Origin: Fructobacillus parabroussonetiae
Lineage (GTDB): Bacteria > Bacillota > Bacilli > Lactobacillales > Lactobacillaceae
DNA: 64,000 bases
Reading direction: 5' to 3'
NCBI RefSeq assembly: GCF_018437265.1
Contig: NZ_JAAMFL010000004.1
Coordinates: 1-64,000, forward strand
Shown: positions 18,814 to 27,717 of the stretch, piece by piece
How positions within the stretch are numbered: position 1 is the stretch's first letter
How the letters are laid out: every line of letters begins with the position of its first letter
Position numbers and translations under genes: made by a program
Notes under the pieces: generated by a model
What the model was told of the DNA's origin: nothing
Databases searched by the model: none
What the model saw: only the letters and a program-made list of their open reading frames with translations

Positions 18814-19555
18814 GTGCCCTTTTAAACGCGTGTAAGTCCAGTGTCTGTTCAAGAATTTGTTTTGCCTTGGCAAAATGATACTTCCCCTTTTTTAGCAAAA
18901 CGACTCGGCCGTCTTCATCAAAGAAAGTCCCACTGATATCAGCAACATTCTCAGACAATGCCAGGTAGGCACCCACCGGCACCTGCTCATTGGTTAACCG
19001 ACTGGTATAGGGCATTAGGCGGCTCTTGACATCACCCGGAAAGAAGGCGTTCACCGTCATCTTTTCCTTCTTTAATTGCTCGGCTAAATAGAGCATCAAA
19101 AATGTTTTTCGACTCAACATCCAGGCGGCACGAAGCAGGCCCGTCTTTTGGCTCCTCAACACGGGGGCGTGCTGAACGGCGACAGGATTTCCGGTCACCA
19201 TCAGCACCCGTCCTTTAGCCAAATATTTCTTCAAACGAACAGTTACATCATAATGGCCTTTTAAATTGAAACGCCGATTTTCTTCAGCATCCTTGGGATA
19301 GATGCCAGCGAAATGAATGAGAACGTCTAAACGGCCAAAGTGATCAGACACAAATTCATCAAGCCGTTGCAAATCTTCTTGAATCGTTATATCAGCAGAG
19401 AAAAAGGTGGCGAACTCGCCCAGGCTTTCCTTTACCGCCTTGCCTCTGCCGGCATTTCGACCAACCAAGATCACTTGATGACCAAGTTGCACCAGGTCTT
19501 TTGCAATCGCTAATCCCACCCCACTCGTTCCACCAGTTATCAGAATTTTTTTCAT
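18797..19555 (-). CDS. Short-chain dehydrogenase/reductase family protein, atypical active site
   Basis: A 252-residue Rossmann-fold protein. The cofactor loop TGGTSGVGLAIA (residues about 7-18) and ADITIQED and HFAGIYP blocks are SDR features. The catalytic triad is not: where classical members have a TGS serine there is TGNP, and where YxxxK is expected the sequence reads LRSQKTGL, keeping Lys but losing Tyr. It may be a nucleotide-binding regulator or a decayed enzyme. ATG 19555 has GGGGAG upstream. Single gene. Confidence 0.75.
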   Translation of the reverse strand: MKKILITGGTSGVGLAIAKDLVQLGHQVILVGRNAGRGKAVKESLGEFATFFSADITIQEDLQRLDEFVSDHFGRLDVLIHFAGIYPKDAEENRRFNLKGHYDVTVRLKKYLAKGRVLMVTGNPVAVQHAPVLRSQKTGLLRAAWMLSRKTFLMLYLAEQLKKEKMTVNAFFPGDVKSRLMPYTSRLTNEQVPVGAYLALSENVADISGTFFDEDGRVVLLKKGKYHFAKAKQILEQTLDLHAFKRAQKKQA

Positions 19556-19662
19556 TGCCACTCCCCTTCCCCTGATTGTTTTCTTACACTCATTCAAACA
19601 CAGGGACTGCTTAACTGCTAGAAAGTGACCGTTTTTTGGTCAGTTAGGCCAATTTTTTAACA

Positions 19663-19692
19663 CAAAAAACGCCTCACAACTGTGAGACGTTT
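19663..19692 (-). terminator. Terminator of the tRNA-Asn/tRNA-Thr transcript
   Basis: ACGTCTCACA / TGTGAGGCGT stem followed by T6 on the minus strand. Confidence 0.85.
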
Positions 19693-19696
19693 GGGA

Positions 19697-19769
19697 TGCC
19701 GACGAAAGGATTCGAACCTTCGACCCCAGGTTTACGATACCCGTGCTCTACCAACTGAGCTACATCGGC
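19697..19769 (-). tRNA. tRNA-Thr(CGT)
   Basis: 73-base cloverleaf. Acceptor GCCGATG/CGTCGGC, anticodon loop ATCGTAA giving CGT (codon ACG), T-loop GGTTCGAATCC. No encoded CCA. Confidence 0.93.
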
Positions 19770-19772
19770 ATA

Positions 19773-19845
19773 CTCCGAATGTCGGGCTCGAACCGACGAC
19801 AACACGATTAACAGTCGTGTGCTCTACCAACTGAGCTAATTCGGA
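19773..19845 (-). tRNA. tRNA-Asn(GTT), copy 1
   Basis: 73-base cloverleaf. Acceptor TCCGAAT/ATTCGGA, anticodon stem CACGA/TCGTG, loop CTGTTAA giving GTT. Three bases from tRNA-Thr and clearly cotranscribed. Identical to the copy at 22853. Confidence 0.95.
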
Positions 19846-19979
19846 ATAATGTCTTTGCTGTATCAAAACAACTATTTAATTATGCCATCTCACCCCATTA
19901 CTGTCAACGTTTTTTCGTAAAAAAGAAAAGTTTTTTTGAGACGAAAAGACCCATGAGACTTTTAAAAAAGAAAACCAAT

Positions 19980-20006
19980 AAAAAAGAGCCGCCCGTCGGG
20001 CGACTC
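19980..20006 (-). terminator. Terminator of the downstream MFS gene
   Basis: Minus strand GAGTCGCCCG / CGGGCGGCTC stem then T6. Confidence 0.85.
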
Positions 20007-20018
20007 GAATCATCGTCA

Positions 20019-21269
20019 TTAGAATTGAACGTCCTTGCGACGCAAAGCTGGAATCGTTAACATCACACAGAGTGAGAAAACGTAGATCAGCGTAAAGAAG
20101 AGCAAGACGTGGTTGAAGGTCAACTTGTCCATCAAAACACCGATGATAGCTGGGAAGAATCCACCCAAGAACTTACCACCAGAGGCAACGACAGAGTTGG
20201 CCGTGACACGTGCTTCTGCTGGGTACAAACGAGAGACGATTACACCGAATCCGGCATACATGCCGTTTGAGAAGAACCCAACGACAACCATGATGGCCAA
20301 AAGTGACCAGTAGCCCGATGCCAAAGTTGGCAAGTAAAGGGCAACGGCCGACATGGACAAGAAGAGTCCAAAGGCCTTACGTGGTCCGAACTTGTCCAAA
20401 AAGGCACCGAAAAGATACATTCCAAAGGACATTCCAACGACCATGGCAACCGTCCACATCGTCGACTTTCCAACGGACAAGCCCAAGTGAGCCTGCATCG
20501 TCTTTGGTAACCAGGTCAAGATACCATAGTAGCCACCGATTTGGACCATCATCATCAGAATCAAGGCAATCGTCTGGTAGGCCAAGGCAGGCGTCTTGAA
20601 GACTTCGAAAAGTGGCAACTGTTGCTTCTTCTTTTCTTCAGCACGCTTGCGACGGGCTTCTTCGAATTCGGCCGAATCTTTCAGGTTACGACGAACAAAG
20701 TAAGCAAAGGCGATTGGGAGCAAGCCGAAGAGGCAAAGCGCGTTCCAGCCATAGCGAGGCAGGATAACGGCAGATGCCAAAGCAGCCAAAATGGTTCCCG
20801 TCTGTCCACCGATGTGGGCTAGAGAAGTTAGCTTACCGATTTTCTTGCCGGCAAAACTTTCGGCAATCAACGTCACACCCGCCCCGTATTCGGCAGCGGT
20901 TCCAAAACCAGCGATGAATTTCAAGGCATAGATTTCATAGATGTTATCGGCAAAGTACAGTGCTGCCGTTGAAAAGGCAACAACGAAGATCGTCCAATTG
21001 AAGATCCGCGCACGGCCAATCTTGTCAGCCAAGATACCGAAGAAGAGACCACCCAAGAGGGTTCCCGTCATGGCAAAAGTCGTAATTAACCCTGCTGCCG
21101 CTTGCGTGACGCCAAGCGAGCTCACAATGGCCGCCGTGGCGATTGGAATCAGCGAGTGATCCATGTGTTCCAGACTGAATCCGGCAGTCGTCGAAAGCAT
21201 GGTCACCTTCTGCTGCTTGGTAAAGTCCTTGTAGTGGATGGCATCAGCATCATTTGATGTTTTTGTCAT
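20019..21269 (-). CDS. MFS transporter (paralogue 2)
   Basis: A 416-residue major facilitator with 12 predicted membrane helices. The loop 2-3 signature GILADKIGRAR and the helix-4 block GFGTAAEYGAGVTLIAESF place it near the aromatic-acid/sugar-type symporters (AAHS-like). Substrate unknown. It is clearly paralogous to the gene at 21448. ATG 21269 is preceded by GAAAGGA; the open frame extends to 21302 but that part is the conserved leader hairpin, not coding. Own promoter and terminator. Confidence 0.85.
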   Translation of the reverse strand: MTKTSNDADAIHYKDFTKQQKVTMLSTTAGFSLEHMDHSLIPIATAAIVSSLGVTQAAAGLITTFAMTGTLLGGLFFGILADKIGRARIFNWTIFVVAFSTAALYFADNIYEIYALKFIAGFGTAAEYGAGVTLIAESFAGKKIGKLTSLAHIGGQTGTILAALASAVILPRYGWNALCLFGLLPIAFAYFVRRNLKDSAEFEEARRKRAEEKKKQQLPLFEVFKTPALAYQTIALILMMMVQIGGYYGILTWLPKTMQAHLGLSVGKSTMWTVAMVVGMSFGMYLFGAFLDKFGPRKAFGLFLSMSAVALYLPTLASGYWSLLAIMVVVGFFSNGMYAGFGVIVSRLYPAEARVTANSVVASGGKFLGGFFPAIIGVLMDKLTFNHVLLFFTLIYVFSLCVMLTIPALRRKDVQF

Positions 21270-21280
21270 TAAGTTGATTT

Positions 21281-21317
21281 TCCTTTCAAAATCGACGCTC
21301 ACAGGCGTCAGTTATTT
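21281..21317 (-). promoter_or_regulatory. Conserved leader hairpin, MFS paralogue 2
   Basis: Minus-strand AAAT...GACGC-(6)-GCGTC...ATTT immediately before GAAAGGA. The same element, with one compensatory base-pair change, precedes the other MFS gene. Confidence 0.55.
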
Positions 21318-21354
21318 CTGTGGGTGTTTGATTTTGTCTTTTTCACCAAGAGTA

Positions 21355-21383
21355 ACTATACAGAATGTCTTGGCCATAGGCAA
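21355..21383 (-). promoter_or_regulatory. Promoter, MFS paralogue 2
   Basis: TTGCCT (21378-21383), 17-base spacer, TATAGT (21355-21360) on the minus strand; leader of about 80 bases. Confidence 0.7.
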
Positions 21384-21399
21384 GCTCTTTTTCACAAAG

Positions 21400-21423
21400 A
21401 AAAAAGAGCCGCAAAAGCGACTC
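21400..21423 (-). terminator. Terminator of the upstream MFS gene
   Basis: GAGTCGC / GCGGCTC stem with T6 on the minus strand. Confidence 0.8.
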
Positions 21424-21447
21424 TCGAATGGTTTTAATTAACTTTTA

Positions 21448-22704
21448 TTAGAACTCAATATCCTTGCGTCGGAAGGCCGGAATGGTCAACATGATCAAGA
21501 ATGAGAACAGGTACATGGCCGTGAAGAACATCATAACGTGGCTCAAAGTGTATTTATCCATTAGCCAACCAATGATTGGTGGGAAGAAGCCACCAAGCAA
21601 CTTACCAACTGATGAAACAACCGAGTTGGCCGTCACACGGGCAAAGGTTGGGTACAAACGTGAAACGACCACGCCGTAACCGCCATACATACCGTTCGAG
21701 AAGAAACCAACGACCATCATGATGAAGAGTAGTGACCAGGCCGTCTTGGCAAAGAGCAAGAGGTAAATGGAAACACCGGCTAAGAGCAAGAATGTTCCAA
21801 AGGCCAAACGAGGGCCGAAGTTATCAAGGACAAAGCCAAAGATGTACATCCCAAGCGACATGCCGACAATCGTCACAATCATCCAGAGCGATGAACCGGA
21901 GATAGACAGGTGCAACTGCTTTTGCATGATCTTTGGCAACCAGTTCATCAAACCGTAATAACCACCGATCTGAATCATCATCATCATGATCAAGGCAAAG
22001 GTCTGGTAGGCTAAGGCTGGTGTCTTAAAGACTTCCAAAATCGGCGCCTTTTCAACAACCGATTCCTTGCCGTTTCGACGGGCCTCTTTTGTTTGGATAA
22101 ACTCGTCGGATTCCTTGACGTGTCGGCGCAAAACAAAGGCCAACAACACGGGAATCAAGCCAACCAAGAAGAGGGCGTTCCAACCAAAGGTTGGAATGAT
22201 AATGGCGGAAGCGACAGCCGACAAGACGGCACCAACTTGGCCACCGATTTGCGTCAAGGACGTCAGCTTTCCAATCTTCTTACCAGCGAAGTTTTCGGCG
22301 ATCAGGGTAACCCCTGCCCCATATTCGGCACCGGTACCGATACCGCCTATGAATCGAAAGGTATAAACCAGCCAAATGTTATGGGCGAAGTAGATGGCAC
22401 CCGTCGCAAAGGCGACGATGACCAGGGTCCAAGTAAAGACCCGGACACGACCAATTCGGTCAGCCAACATACCAAAGAAAAGGCCACCCACAAGGCTTCC
22501 AAACATTGAAATCGTCGAAATGAAGCCGCCGGCAAAGTTTGAAATGTGCAATGAAGCAATGATTGATGACATGGCAAAGGAGATGAAGAGCTGATCCATG
22601 TGCTCTAATCCAAAGCCTGCCGTCGTTGACCAGAGCGTCAGCTTCTGGTTGGTCGAGAAGTCACGATAGCGTAAGTACTCAACTTCCGTAGTGGGTTCTT
22701 GCAT
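21448..22704 (-). CDS. MFS transporter (paralogue 1)
   Basis: A 418-residue 12-helix major facilitator closely related to the next gene: GMLADRIGRVR, GIGTGAEYGAGVTLIAENF and the conserved C-terminal FRRKD ending recur. Helices and loops align throughout, so this is an old tandem duplication. Substrate unknown, AAHS-like subgroup by pattern. ATG 22704 follows GAAAGGA; the longer open frame to 22740 is the leader hairpin. Separate promoter and terminator, so each copy can be expressed on its own. Confidence 0.85.
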   Translation of the reverse strand: MQEPTTEVEYLRYRDFSTNQKLTLWSTTAGFGLEHMDQLFISFAMSSIIASLHISNFAGGFISTISMFGSLVGGLFFGMLADRIGRVRVFTWTLVIVAFATGAIYFAHNIWLVYTFRFIGGIGTGAEYGAGVTLIAENFAGKKIGKLTSLTQIGGQVGAVLSAVASAIIIPTFGWNALFLVGLIPVLLAFVLRRHVKESDEFIQTKEARRNGKESVVEKAPILEVFKTPALAYQTFALIMMMMIQIGGYYGLMNWLPKIMQKQLHLSISGSSLWMIVTIVGMSLGMYIFGFVLDNFGPRLAFGTFLLLAGVSIYLLLFAKTAWSLLFIMMVVGFFSNGMYGGYGVVVSRLYPTFARVTANSVVSSVGKLLGGFFPPIIGWLMDKYTLSHVMMFFTAMYLFSFLIMLTIPAFRRKDIEF

Positions 22705-22712
22705 GATTTTAT

Positions 22713-22751
22713 TCCTTTCAAAATCGATGCTCTCGGGCATCAGTTATTTTG
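22713..22751 (-). promoter_or_regulatory. Conserved leader hairpin, MFS paralogue 1
   Basis: Minus-strand CAAAAT-aac-T-GATGC-(6)-GCATC-G-ATTTTG directly before GAAAGGA. The middle pair of the inner stem (22728 with 22739) is T-A here and C-G in the other copy. Confidence 0.55.
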
Positions 22752-22785
22752 CGAGCGAAGCAATTCGATTATTTCGCTATTGGCT

Positions 22786-22814
22786 ACTATACAAAAAAAG
22801 GACTTTAAAAGCAA
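22786..22814 (-). promoter_or_regulatory. Promoter, MFS paralogue 1
   Basis: TTGCTT (22809-22814), 17-base spacer, TATAGT (22786-22791) on the minus strand. Confidence 0.7.
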
Positions 22815-22815
22815 A

Positions 22816-22842
22816 TAAAAAAGCCGCCTCAAATAAGGCGAC
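22816..22842 (-). terminator. Terminator of tRNA-Asn copy 2
   Basis: GTCGCCTTA / TGAGGCGGC-type stem then T6 on the minus strand. Confidence 0.8.
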
Positions 22843-22852
22843 GTTTTCGTCA

Positions 22853-22925
22853 CTCCGAATGTCGGGCTCGAACCGACGACAACACGATTAACAGTCGTGT
22901 GCTCTACCAACTGAGCTAATTCGGA
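22853..22925 (-). tRNA. tRNA-Asn(GTT), copy 2
   Basis: Base-for-base the same 73-base tRNA as at 19773, with identity continuing a few bases on either side. The two copies are direct repeats enclosing both MFS genes. Confidence 0.95.
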
Positions 22926-22993
22926 ATAATTAGTGCTTAACTAACTCAATAAGTATACAAAGAAAAGTTAAGCACGTCAATAAAGAAAGTCAA

Positions 22994-24478
22994 TTAAGGA
23001 CGCATTGTTGGGAAAAGAATGGCGTCACGGATAGTGTCCGTATCCGTCAAAAGCATGACCAGCCGGTCGATTCCAATCCCCAATCCACCTGTTGGTGGCA
23101 TGCCGTATTCCAGCGCTTCGATGAAGTCTTCATCGATCGCTTCGGCCTCGTCATTACCGTTTTCGCGTTCGGCAACCTGTGCTTCAAAGCGGGCACGTTG
23201 ATCGATCGGATCATTCAATTCGGTAAAGGCGTTTCCGTATTCAGAACCCATGATAAAGAGCTCAAAACGGTCCGTGAAACGTGGATCATCGGCGTTCTTC
23301 TTAGCCAATGGTGATACTTCAACGGGGTGACCATAGACAATCGTTGGCTGTTCCAACGTATCCTCAATGAATTCTTCGAAGAAGGCGTTAATGATGTGGC
23401 CAACGCCCCAGAACTTTTCGTACTTCACGCCCTTGTCATCCGCCAGCTTTTGGGCTTCTTCAACGGACATTTCAGGCCAAAAGTCGACCCCGGACTGTTC
23501 CTTAATCAAATCAACCATGTGCTTGCGAGCAAATGGCTTGTTTAAGTCAATTTCCGTTCCCTGGTAGGTAATCTTCAAGTCGTCTGAAACAACCGCCGCA
23601 GCGGCCTTAAAGATGCCTTCCGTTTCATCCATCACGTCTTTGAAGTCCCAGTATGCCGCATAGGATTCCATCGTCGTAAATTCAGGGTTGTGCTTGGCAT
23701 CCATTCCTTCGTTACGGAAGATCCGGCCGATTTCAAAGACCCGTTCCATGCCACCCACAATCAACCGCTTCAAATAAAGCTCCGTGGCGATTCGCATGTA
23801 CATGTCAATGTTCAACGCGTTGTGGTGCGTAATGAATGGCTTAGCAGCCGCACCACCGGCCTGGGTTTGCAAAATTGGGGTTTCCACTTCCAAGAAGTTG
23901 TTCTTTTCCATGTAGGCACGAATGGCTGAAACAATCTTTGACCGTTGTTGGAAGCGTACCAGTGAATCATTGTTGGCAATGAAGTCCAGGTAACGCTTAC
24001 GGTAGCGGGTTTCAACATCTGAAATACCGTGGAACTTGTCGGGCATTGGGCGCAAGGCCTTGGAAAGGTGGGTCAAGTGTGAAACCAAAACCGTCAACTC
24101 GCCGGCTTCCGTCTTCATCATCTGTCCTTCAATACCTAAAAAGTCACCCAAGTCGGAACGCTTAATAATGGGATAGTTCTCCCCCAAGTCGTCACGACGG
24201 GCATAGATTTGAATTTGACCCGAGCGGTCGCGGATGTCAGCAAAAATGACTTTACCAGCCCCACGCTTGGCAACCATTCGGCCGGCGATGATCACCTTAA
24301 CCGGGTTTGCTTCCAGTTCTTCCTGACTCTTGCCATCGAACTTTTCGTGGAGATCTGCAGCCAACGAATCGCGATCGAAACGGTGGCCAAAGGGATCGAT
24401 ATGAAGATCATCTTGCAAAGCGGCCATCTTTTGACGGCGCGCACGCATCTGATCGTTAAGGGCTTTTTCTTCAGCCAT
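22994..24478 (-). CDS. lysS: Lysyl-tRNA synthetase, class II
   Basis: A 494-residue enzyme charging tRNA-Lys. N-terminal OB-fold anticodon domain (residues about 50-150), then class II motif 1 ([18 protein letters not shown]), motif 2 ([17 protein letters not shown]) and motif 3 ([11 protein letters not shown]) are complete. Upstream are an extended -10 (TGCTATACT) and a GGAAGG ribosome site. It ends the conserved cluster hpt-ftsH-hslO-lysS but has its own promoter after the hslO terminator. Confidence 0.97.
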   Translation of the reverse strand: MAEEKALNDQMRARRQKMAALQDDLHIDPFGHRFDRDSLAADLHEKFDGKSQEELEANPVKVIIAGRMVAKRGAGKVIFADIRDRSGQIQIYARRDDLGENYPIIKRSDLGDFLGIEGQMMKTEAGELTVLVSHLTHLSKALRPMPDKFHGISDVETRYRKRYLDFIANNDSLVRFQQRSKIVSAIRAYMEKNNFLEVETPILQTQAGGAAAKPFITHHNALNIDMYMRIATELYLKRLIVGGMERVFEIGRIFRNEGMDAKHNPEFTTMESYAAYWDFKDVMDETEGIFKAAAAVVSDDLKITYQGTEIDLNKPFARKHMVDLIKEQSGVDFWPEMSVEEAQKLADDKGVKYEKFWGVGHIINAFFEEFIEDTLEQPTIVYGHPVEVSPLAKKNADDPRFTDRFELFIMGSEYGNAFTELNDPIDQRARFEAQVAERENGNDEAEAIDEDFIEALEYGMPPTGGLGIGIDRLVMLLTDTDTIRDAILFPTMRP

Positions 24479-24550
24479 GGTTCATTACCTTCCTGTCGGC
24501 GATTTTCTCGCATTTATCTACTAATCAGTATAGCAAATGCCAAAGCATTT

Positions 24551-24576
24551 AAAAAGTCGGCCAAAGCCGACTTTTG
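24551..24576 (-). terminator. hslO terminator
   Basis: AAAGTCGGC / GCCGACTTT stem with short T-run between hslO and lysS. Confidence 0.75.
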
Positions 24577-24580
24577 ACGA

Positions 24581-25510
24581 TTATTTCGTTGAATCGGAAG
24601 AATCGTCTTCTTTTTCCTCAGCTTCACGTTTCAAGACATCTTGTAAAATAATGTCTAATTCGTGAGCTGTAAACTGGTGGCGCTTACCAGAGAACTTGCC
24701 GCGCACTTCGGCGCCCCCATCTTCGTCAATCATCGCTTGGATTTCAGAGGATGGCAGGGTCGCCAACTGCTTGGCATAGGCTTCCTTGTCCGGCTCGGCA
24801 GCCAAGCCAATTGTCACCGCCTGTAACTTGCTGTAGTTTTCTTTTCCGAGAATGGCATCTAAGATGGCCAAGGGGCCCTTCTTGTCGCCTAAGAGACTGG
24901 CCAAGGATGGCATGTTTTGCAACTTTTCATTAAGGTCTGCTAATTGTGCATCACTAGCCCCTGGCAGAGCTTGAACCAAGAAGCCGCCGGCGGCTTTGAC
25001 TGTGTCATCTGGATTCATGGTCACCCCAACACCAATAACGGAGGGAATCTGTTCGGAATGGGTTAAGTAGTAGGTAAAGTCGTCACCAATCTCACCAGAA
25101 ACCATAATCGATTGGCCAATGTAAGGGTTGGAATAGGGCGCAAACTTCGTGACCTGGAAGGCGCCATTGTTGCCAACGGCACCCGCCACGTTCAACTGGT
25201 TATCATCGTTGACGATTGGCTCGATGGTTGGATTGGACACATAACCACGAACCGCTCCCTTTGTATCGGCTTCCGTTACAATTTGGCCGATCGGACCACG
25301 GCCAGCCATCTTCACGTTGAGCCGCTCTTCACCCTTTAACGTTGCCTGGGCCAAGATTTCGGTCGCTAAGAGGGCCCGGCCCAAAACAACGGTCGCCAGG
25401 CGCGAGGTTTCATGTGCACTAGCTGCTTCTTGGACGAGCTTTGTCCCGTCAACGGCAAAGGCACGAAAGGCCTCATCCTTTGTAATAACTTTGATTAATT
25501 GATCTGCCAT
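24581..25510 (-). CDS. hslO: Hsp33 family chaperone without redox cysteines
   Basis: A 309-residue Hsp33: the N-terminal fold (residues about 1-235) contains RGPIGQIVTEAD, RGYVSNP and YYLTHSEQIPS, all family blocks. Normal Hsp33 ends in a CxC...CxxC zinc domain that unfolds on oxidation to activate the holdase. Here that domain is kept in outline (IQAMIDEDGGAEV) but there is no cysteine anywhere in the protein: CxC aligns with A-E-P near 238-240 and CxxC with GKFS at 271-274. The tail is acidic. It either lost redox control or is regulated otherwise. ATG follows AAAGGAG; sits between ftsH and lysS as in other Firmicutes. Confidence 0.9.
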   Translation of the reverse strand: MADQLIKVITKDEAFRAFAVDGTKLVQEAASAHETSRLATVVLGRALLATEILAQATLKGEERLNVKMAGRGPIGQIVTEADTKGAVRGYVSNPTIEPIVNDDNQLNVAGAVGNNGAFQVTKFAPYSNPYIGQSIMVSGEIGDDFTYYLTHSEQIPSVIGVGVTMNPDDTVKAAGGFLVQALPGASDAQLADLNEKLQNMPSLASLLGDKKGPLAILDAILGKENYSKLQAVTIGLAAEPDKEAYAKQLATLPSSEIQAMIDEDGGAEVRGKFSGKRHQFTAHELDIILQDVLKREAEEKEDDSSDSTK

Positions 25511-25527
25511 TACTTTCTCCTTTCAAG

Positions 25528-25557
25528 AAAAAAAGCTGGCCGAAGCCAACTTTTTTG
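25528..25557 (-). terminator. ftsH terminator
   Basis: Minus strand AGTTGGC / GCCAGCT stem, then T6. Confidence 0.8.
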
Positions 25558-25562
25558 TGTTC

Positions 25563-27650
25563 TTATGCCTTTGAATCGTCATCTGAAGGCGTGTCGTCAG
25601 GGCTTTCCTTGGCCTCTGCATCGTCATCCAATGCTTGGTCAGGATCGGCCTTGCCGCTTTCTTCCGCCTCTTCAACTTCGTCTTCCTTGTGGTTCAAGGC
25701 TTCCTTCGTTTGGTCATAAGACTTGGCATCATCGTCCTCTTCTTCGCTCTTTGGCGTGAAGTGACCCGTTTCATAGATGTCTTTAATTTGCTTTTCATCA
25801 AGTGATTCGACTTCAAGCAAGGCGTTGGCGATTTGGGCCAACTTTTCCTTGTTTTCAGTCAAAATCTTCGTTGCTTCTTCAAAGGCCTGCTTAGTCAATC
25901 GACGAACTTCTTCATCAATCAAAGCAGCCGTTTCCTCTGAATAAGACTTGGCACCGCCACCCTCGTTGTATGAAACGGAGGCGTTTCCTTCCAGTTGAAC
26001 CATGCCCAACTTGTCAGACATTCCATAGGCCGTCACCATCTGACGGGCCAAGTTGGTTGCCTGTTGGAAATCGTTGGCAGCCCCTGACGAAGCTTCGTCA
26101 AAGGTTGCTAATTCGGCAGCACGGCCACCCATCAAACCAGCCAATTGCTCCAAGGCTTCGGAGTAACGGATGTTATAACGATCCGTCTTTGGCGTCATCA
26201 AGGCGTAACCACCAATGCGGCCACGGGGAACGATGGTTACCTTACGGACAACGGAGGCGTTGGACTTAACCAGACCAACCAAGGCGTGACCAGCCTCGTG
26301 AAAGGCGGTCGTCTTGCGCTCAAGGTCTGACATGGTCTTGTTTGCCTTCGCTGGTCCTTGGAAGATCCGGTCTTCGGCTTCGTCCAAGTCAGCAGCATCA
26401 ATGGTCTTTTTGTTACGACGAGCAGCCAGCAAGGCAGCTTCGTTCAACAAGTTTTCCAAATCGGCCCCGACATAGCCAGGGGTCTGGTGGGCGATCGCCT
26501 TCAAGTCAACGGAATCAGCCAATGGCTTATTCTTGGCGTGGACCTTCAAGATGGCTTCACGGCCCTTCACGTCTGGTGCACCAACCATGATCTTCCGGTC
26601 AAAACGACCAGAACGAAGCAAGGCGGGATCCAAGACGTCCGAACGGTTGGTTGAGGCCAAAATAATGACCCCTTCCGAATTATCAAAACCATCCATTTCA
26701 ATCAGGATTTGGTTCAGCGTTTGTTCCCGTTCGTCGTTTCCACCACCAACACCGGAACCACGACGACGGCCAACGGCATCAATTTCATCGATGAAGATGA
26801 TGGCCGGCGCGTTCTTCTTGGCCTGTTCGAAGAGGTCACGGACACGTGATGCCCCGACACCCACAAACATTTCGACAAAGTCGGATCCAGAAATTGAGAA
26901 GAATGGCACGGATGCTTCACCAGCAACCGCCTTGGCCAACATCGTCTTACCAGTTCCCGGAGGTCCCTCGAGCAAGACACCCTTTGGAATGCGGGCACCC
27001 ATTTCGGTAAACTTCTTTGGTGACTTTAGGAATTCAACAACTTCGACAAGTTCTTCCTTCTCTTCGTCGGCACCAGCCACGTTTTCAAAGCGGGTCTTGT
27101 TGTCCTTTGGATCAGAAGGCTTAGCCTTTGACTTACCAAAGTTACCCATCATGCCGCCCTGGCCACCCTTACCGGCTGACTGAGACATCATCATGTAGGC
27201 GATTCCCAAGATCAACAGCATTGGGACAACGGAGATGATCAAGTTCAACCAGAAACCAGATGAAGCCGCTGGTTTCGTCGTCATTTCGGTGTTAGTCTTC
27301 TTGGCTGCCGCCGTAATATCTTTGATTGATGAATCGTTTTGCAAGACCGACGTTTGGAACTTAGTTGTCGATGATTGCTGGGCAATCAAGGCGTTCAAGC
27401 CAGAGTTCGAACTCTTTTGTGATTGGCTCTTCTTATAAGTTCCGCTAACGGTGTAAACATCGTTTCCAGGTTGAATCGTAAAGGAATCAATTTCCTTATC
27501 GGAAAGTGACTTGACAAACTCGGACTGTGAAACCGTCTTCGTTGTTGTTTTTGAGCCACCCATGAAAGAGTAAATCCCAGCGATTACCGCCAGGAAGATG
27601 ATGACATATAGGAAGGAGCTTCGAAAGAAGCCGCCGTTTTGGTTTTTCAT
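25563..27650 (-). CDS. ftsH: ATP-dependent zinc metalloprotease FtsH
   Basis: A 695-residue membrane AAA+ protease degrading membrane and regulatory proteins. Membrane helices at about 12-30 and 133-154 flank an extracellular domain; Walker A GPPGTGKT 229-236, Walker B IIFIDEID 284-291, second region of homology RSGRFDR 346-352, zinc site HEAGH 451-455. The C-terminal 60 residues are very acidic. ATG has AGGAT upstream. Downstream of hpt in the classical tilS-hpt-ftsH order. Confidence 0.97.
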   Translation of the reverse strand: MKNQNGGFFRSSFLYVIIFLAVIAGIYSFMGGSKTTTKTVSQSEFVKSLSDKEIDSFTIQPGNDVYTVSGTYKKSQSQKSSNSGLNALIAQQSSTTKFQTSVLQNDSSIKDITAAAKKTNTEMTTKPAASSGFWLNLIISVVPMLLILGIAYMMMSQSAGKGGQGGMMGNFGKSKAKPSDPKDNKTRFENVAGADEEKEELVEVVEFLKSPKKFTEMGARIPKGVLLEGPPGTGKTMLAKAVAGEASVPFFSISGSDFVEMFVGVGASRVRDLFEQAKKNAPAIIFIDEIDAVGRRRGSGVGGGNDEREQTLNQILIEMDGFDNSEGVIILASTNRSDVLDPALLRSGRFDRKIMVGAPDVKGREAILKVHAKNKPLADSVDLKAIAHQTPGYVGADLENLLNEAALLAARRNKKTIDAADLDEAEDRIFQGPAKANKTMSDLERKTTAFHEAGHALVGLVKSNASVVRKVTIVPRGRIGGYALMTPKTDRYNIRYSEALEQLAGLMGGRAAELATFDEASSGAANDFQQATNLARQMVTAYGMSDKLGMVQLEGNASVSYNEGGGAKSYSEETAALIDEEVRRLTKQAFEEATKILTENKEKLAQIANALLEVESLDEKQIKDIYETGHFTPKSEEEDDDAKSYDQTKEALNHKEDEVEEAEESGKADPDQALDDDAEAKESPDDTPSDDDSKA

Positions 27651-27717
27651 CTGAAATCCTCAATCCTTATCTAAAAATTTTCAATTCCCCTAAAAGAATT
27701 GACGAGCAAACACCCGC

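Noticed and set aside
19773-22925. Prophage or integrative element between the tRNA-Asn copies
   Set aside because: No integrase, phage or transfer gene in between; only two transporters.
26533-27183. Plus-strand open frame opposite ftsH
   Set aside because: Shadow of a high-confidence ftsH; no ribosome site or family motif.
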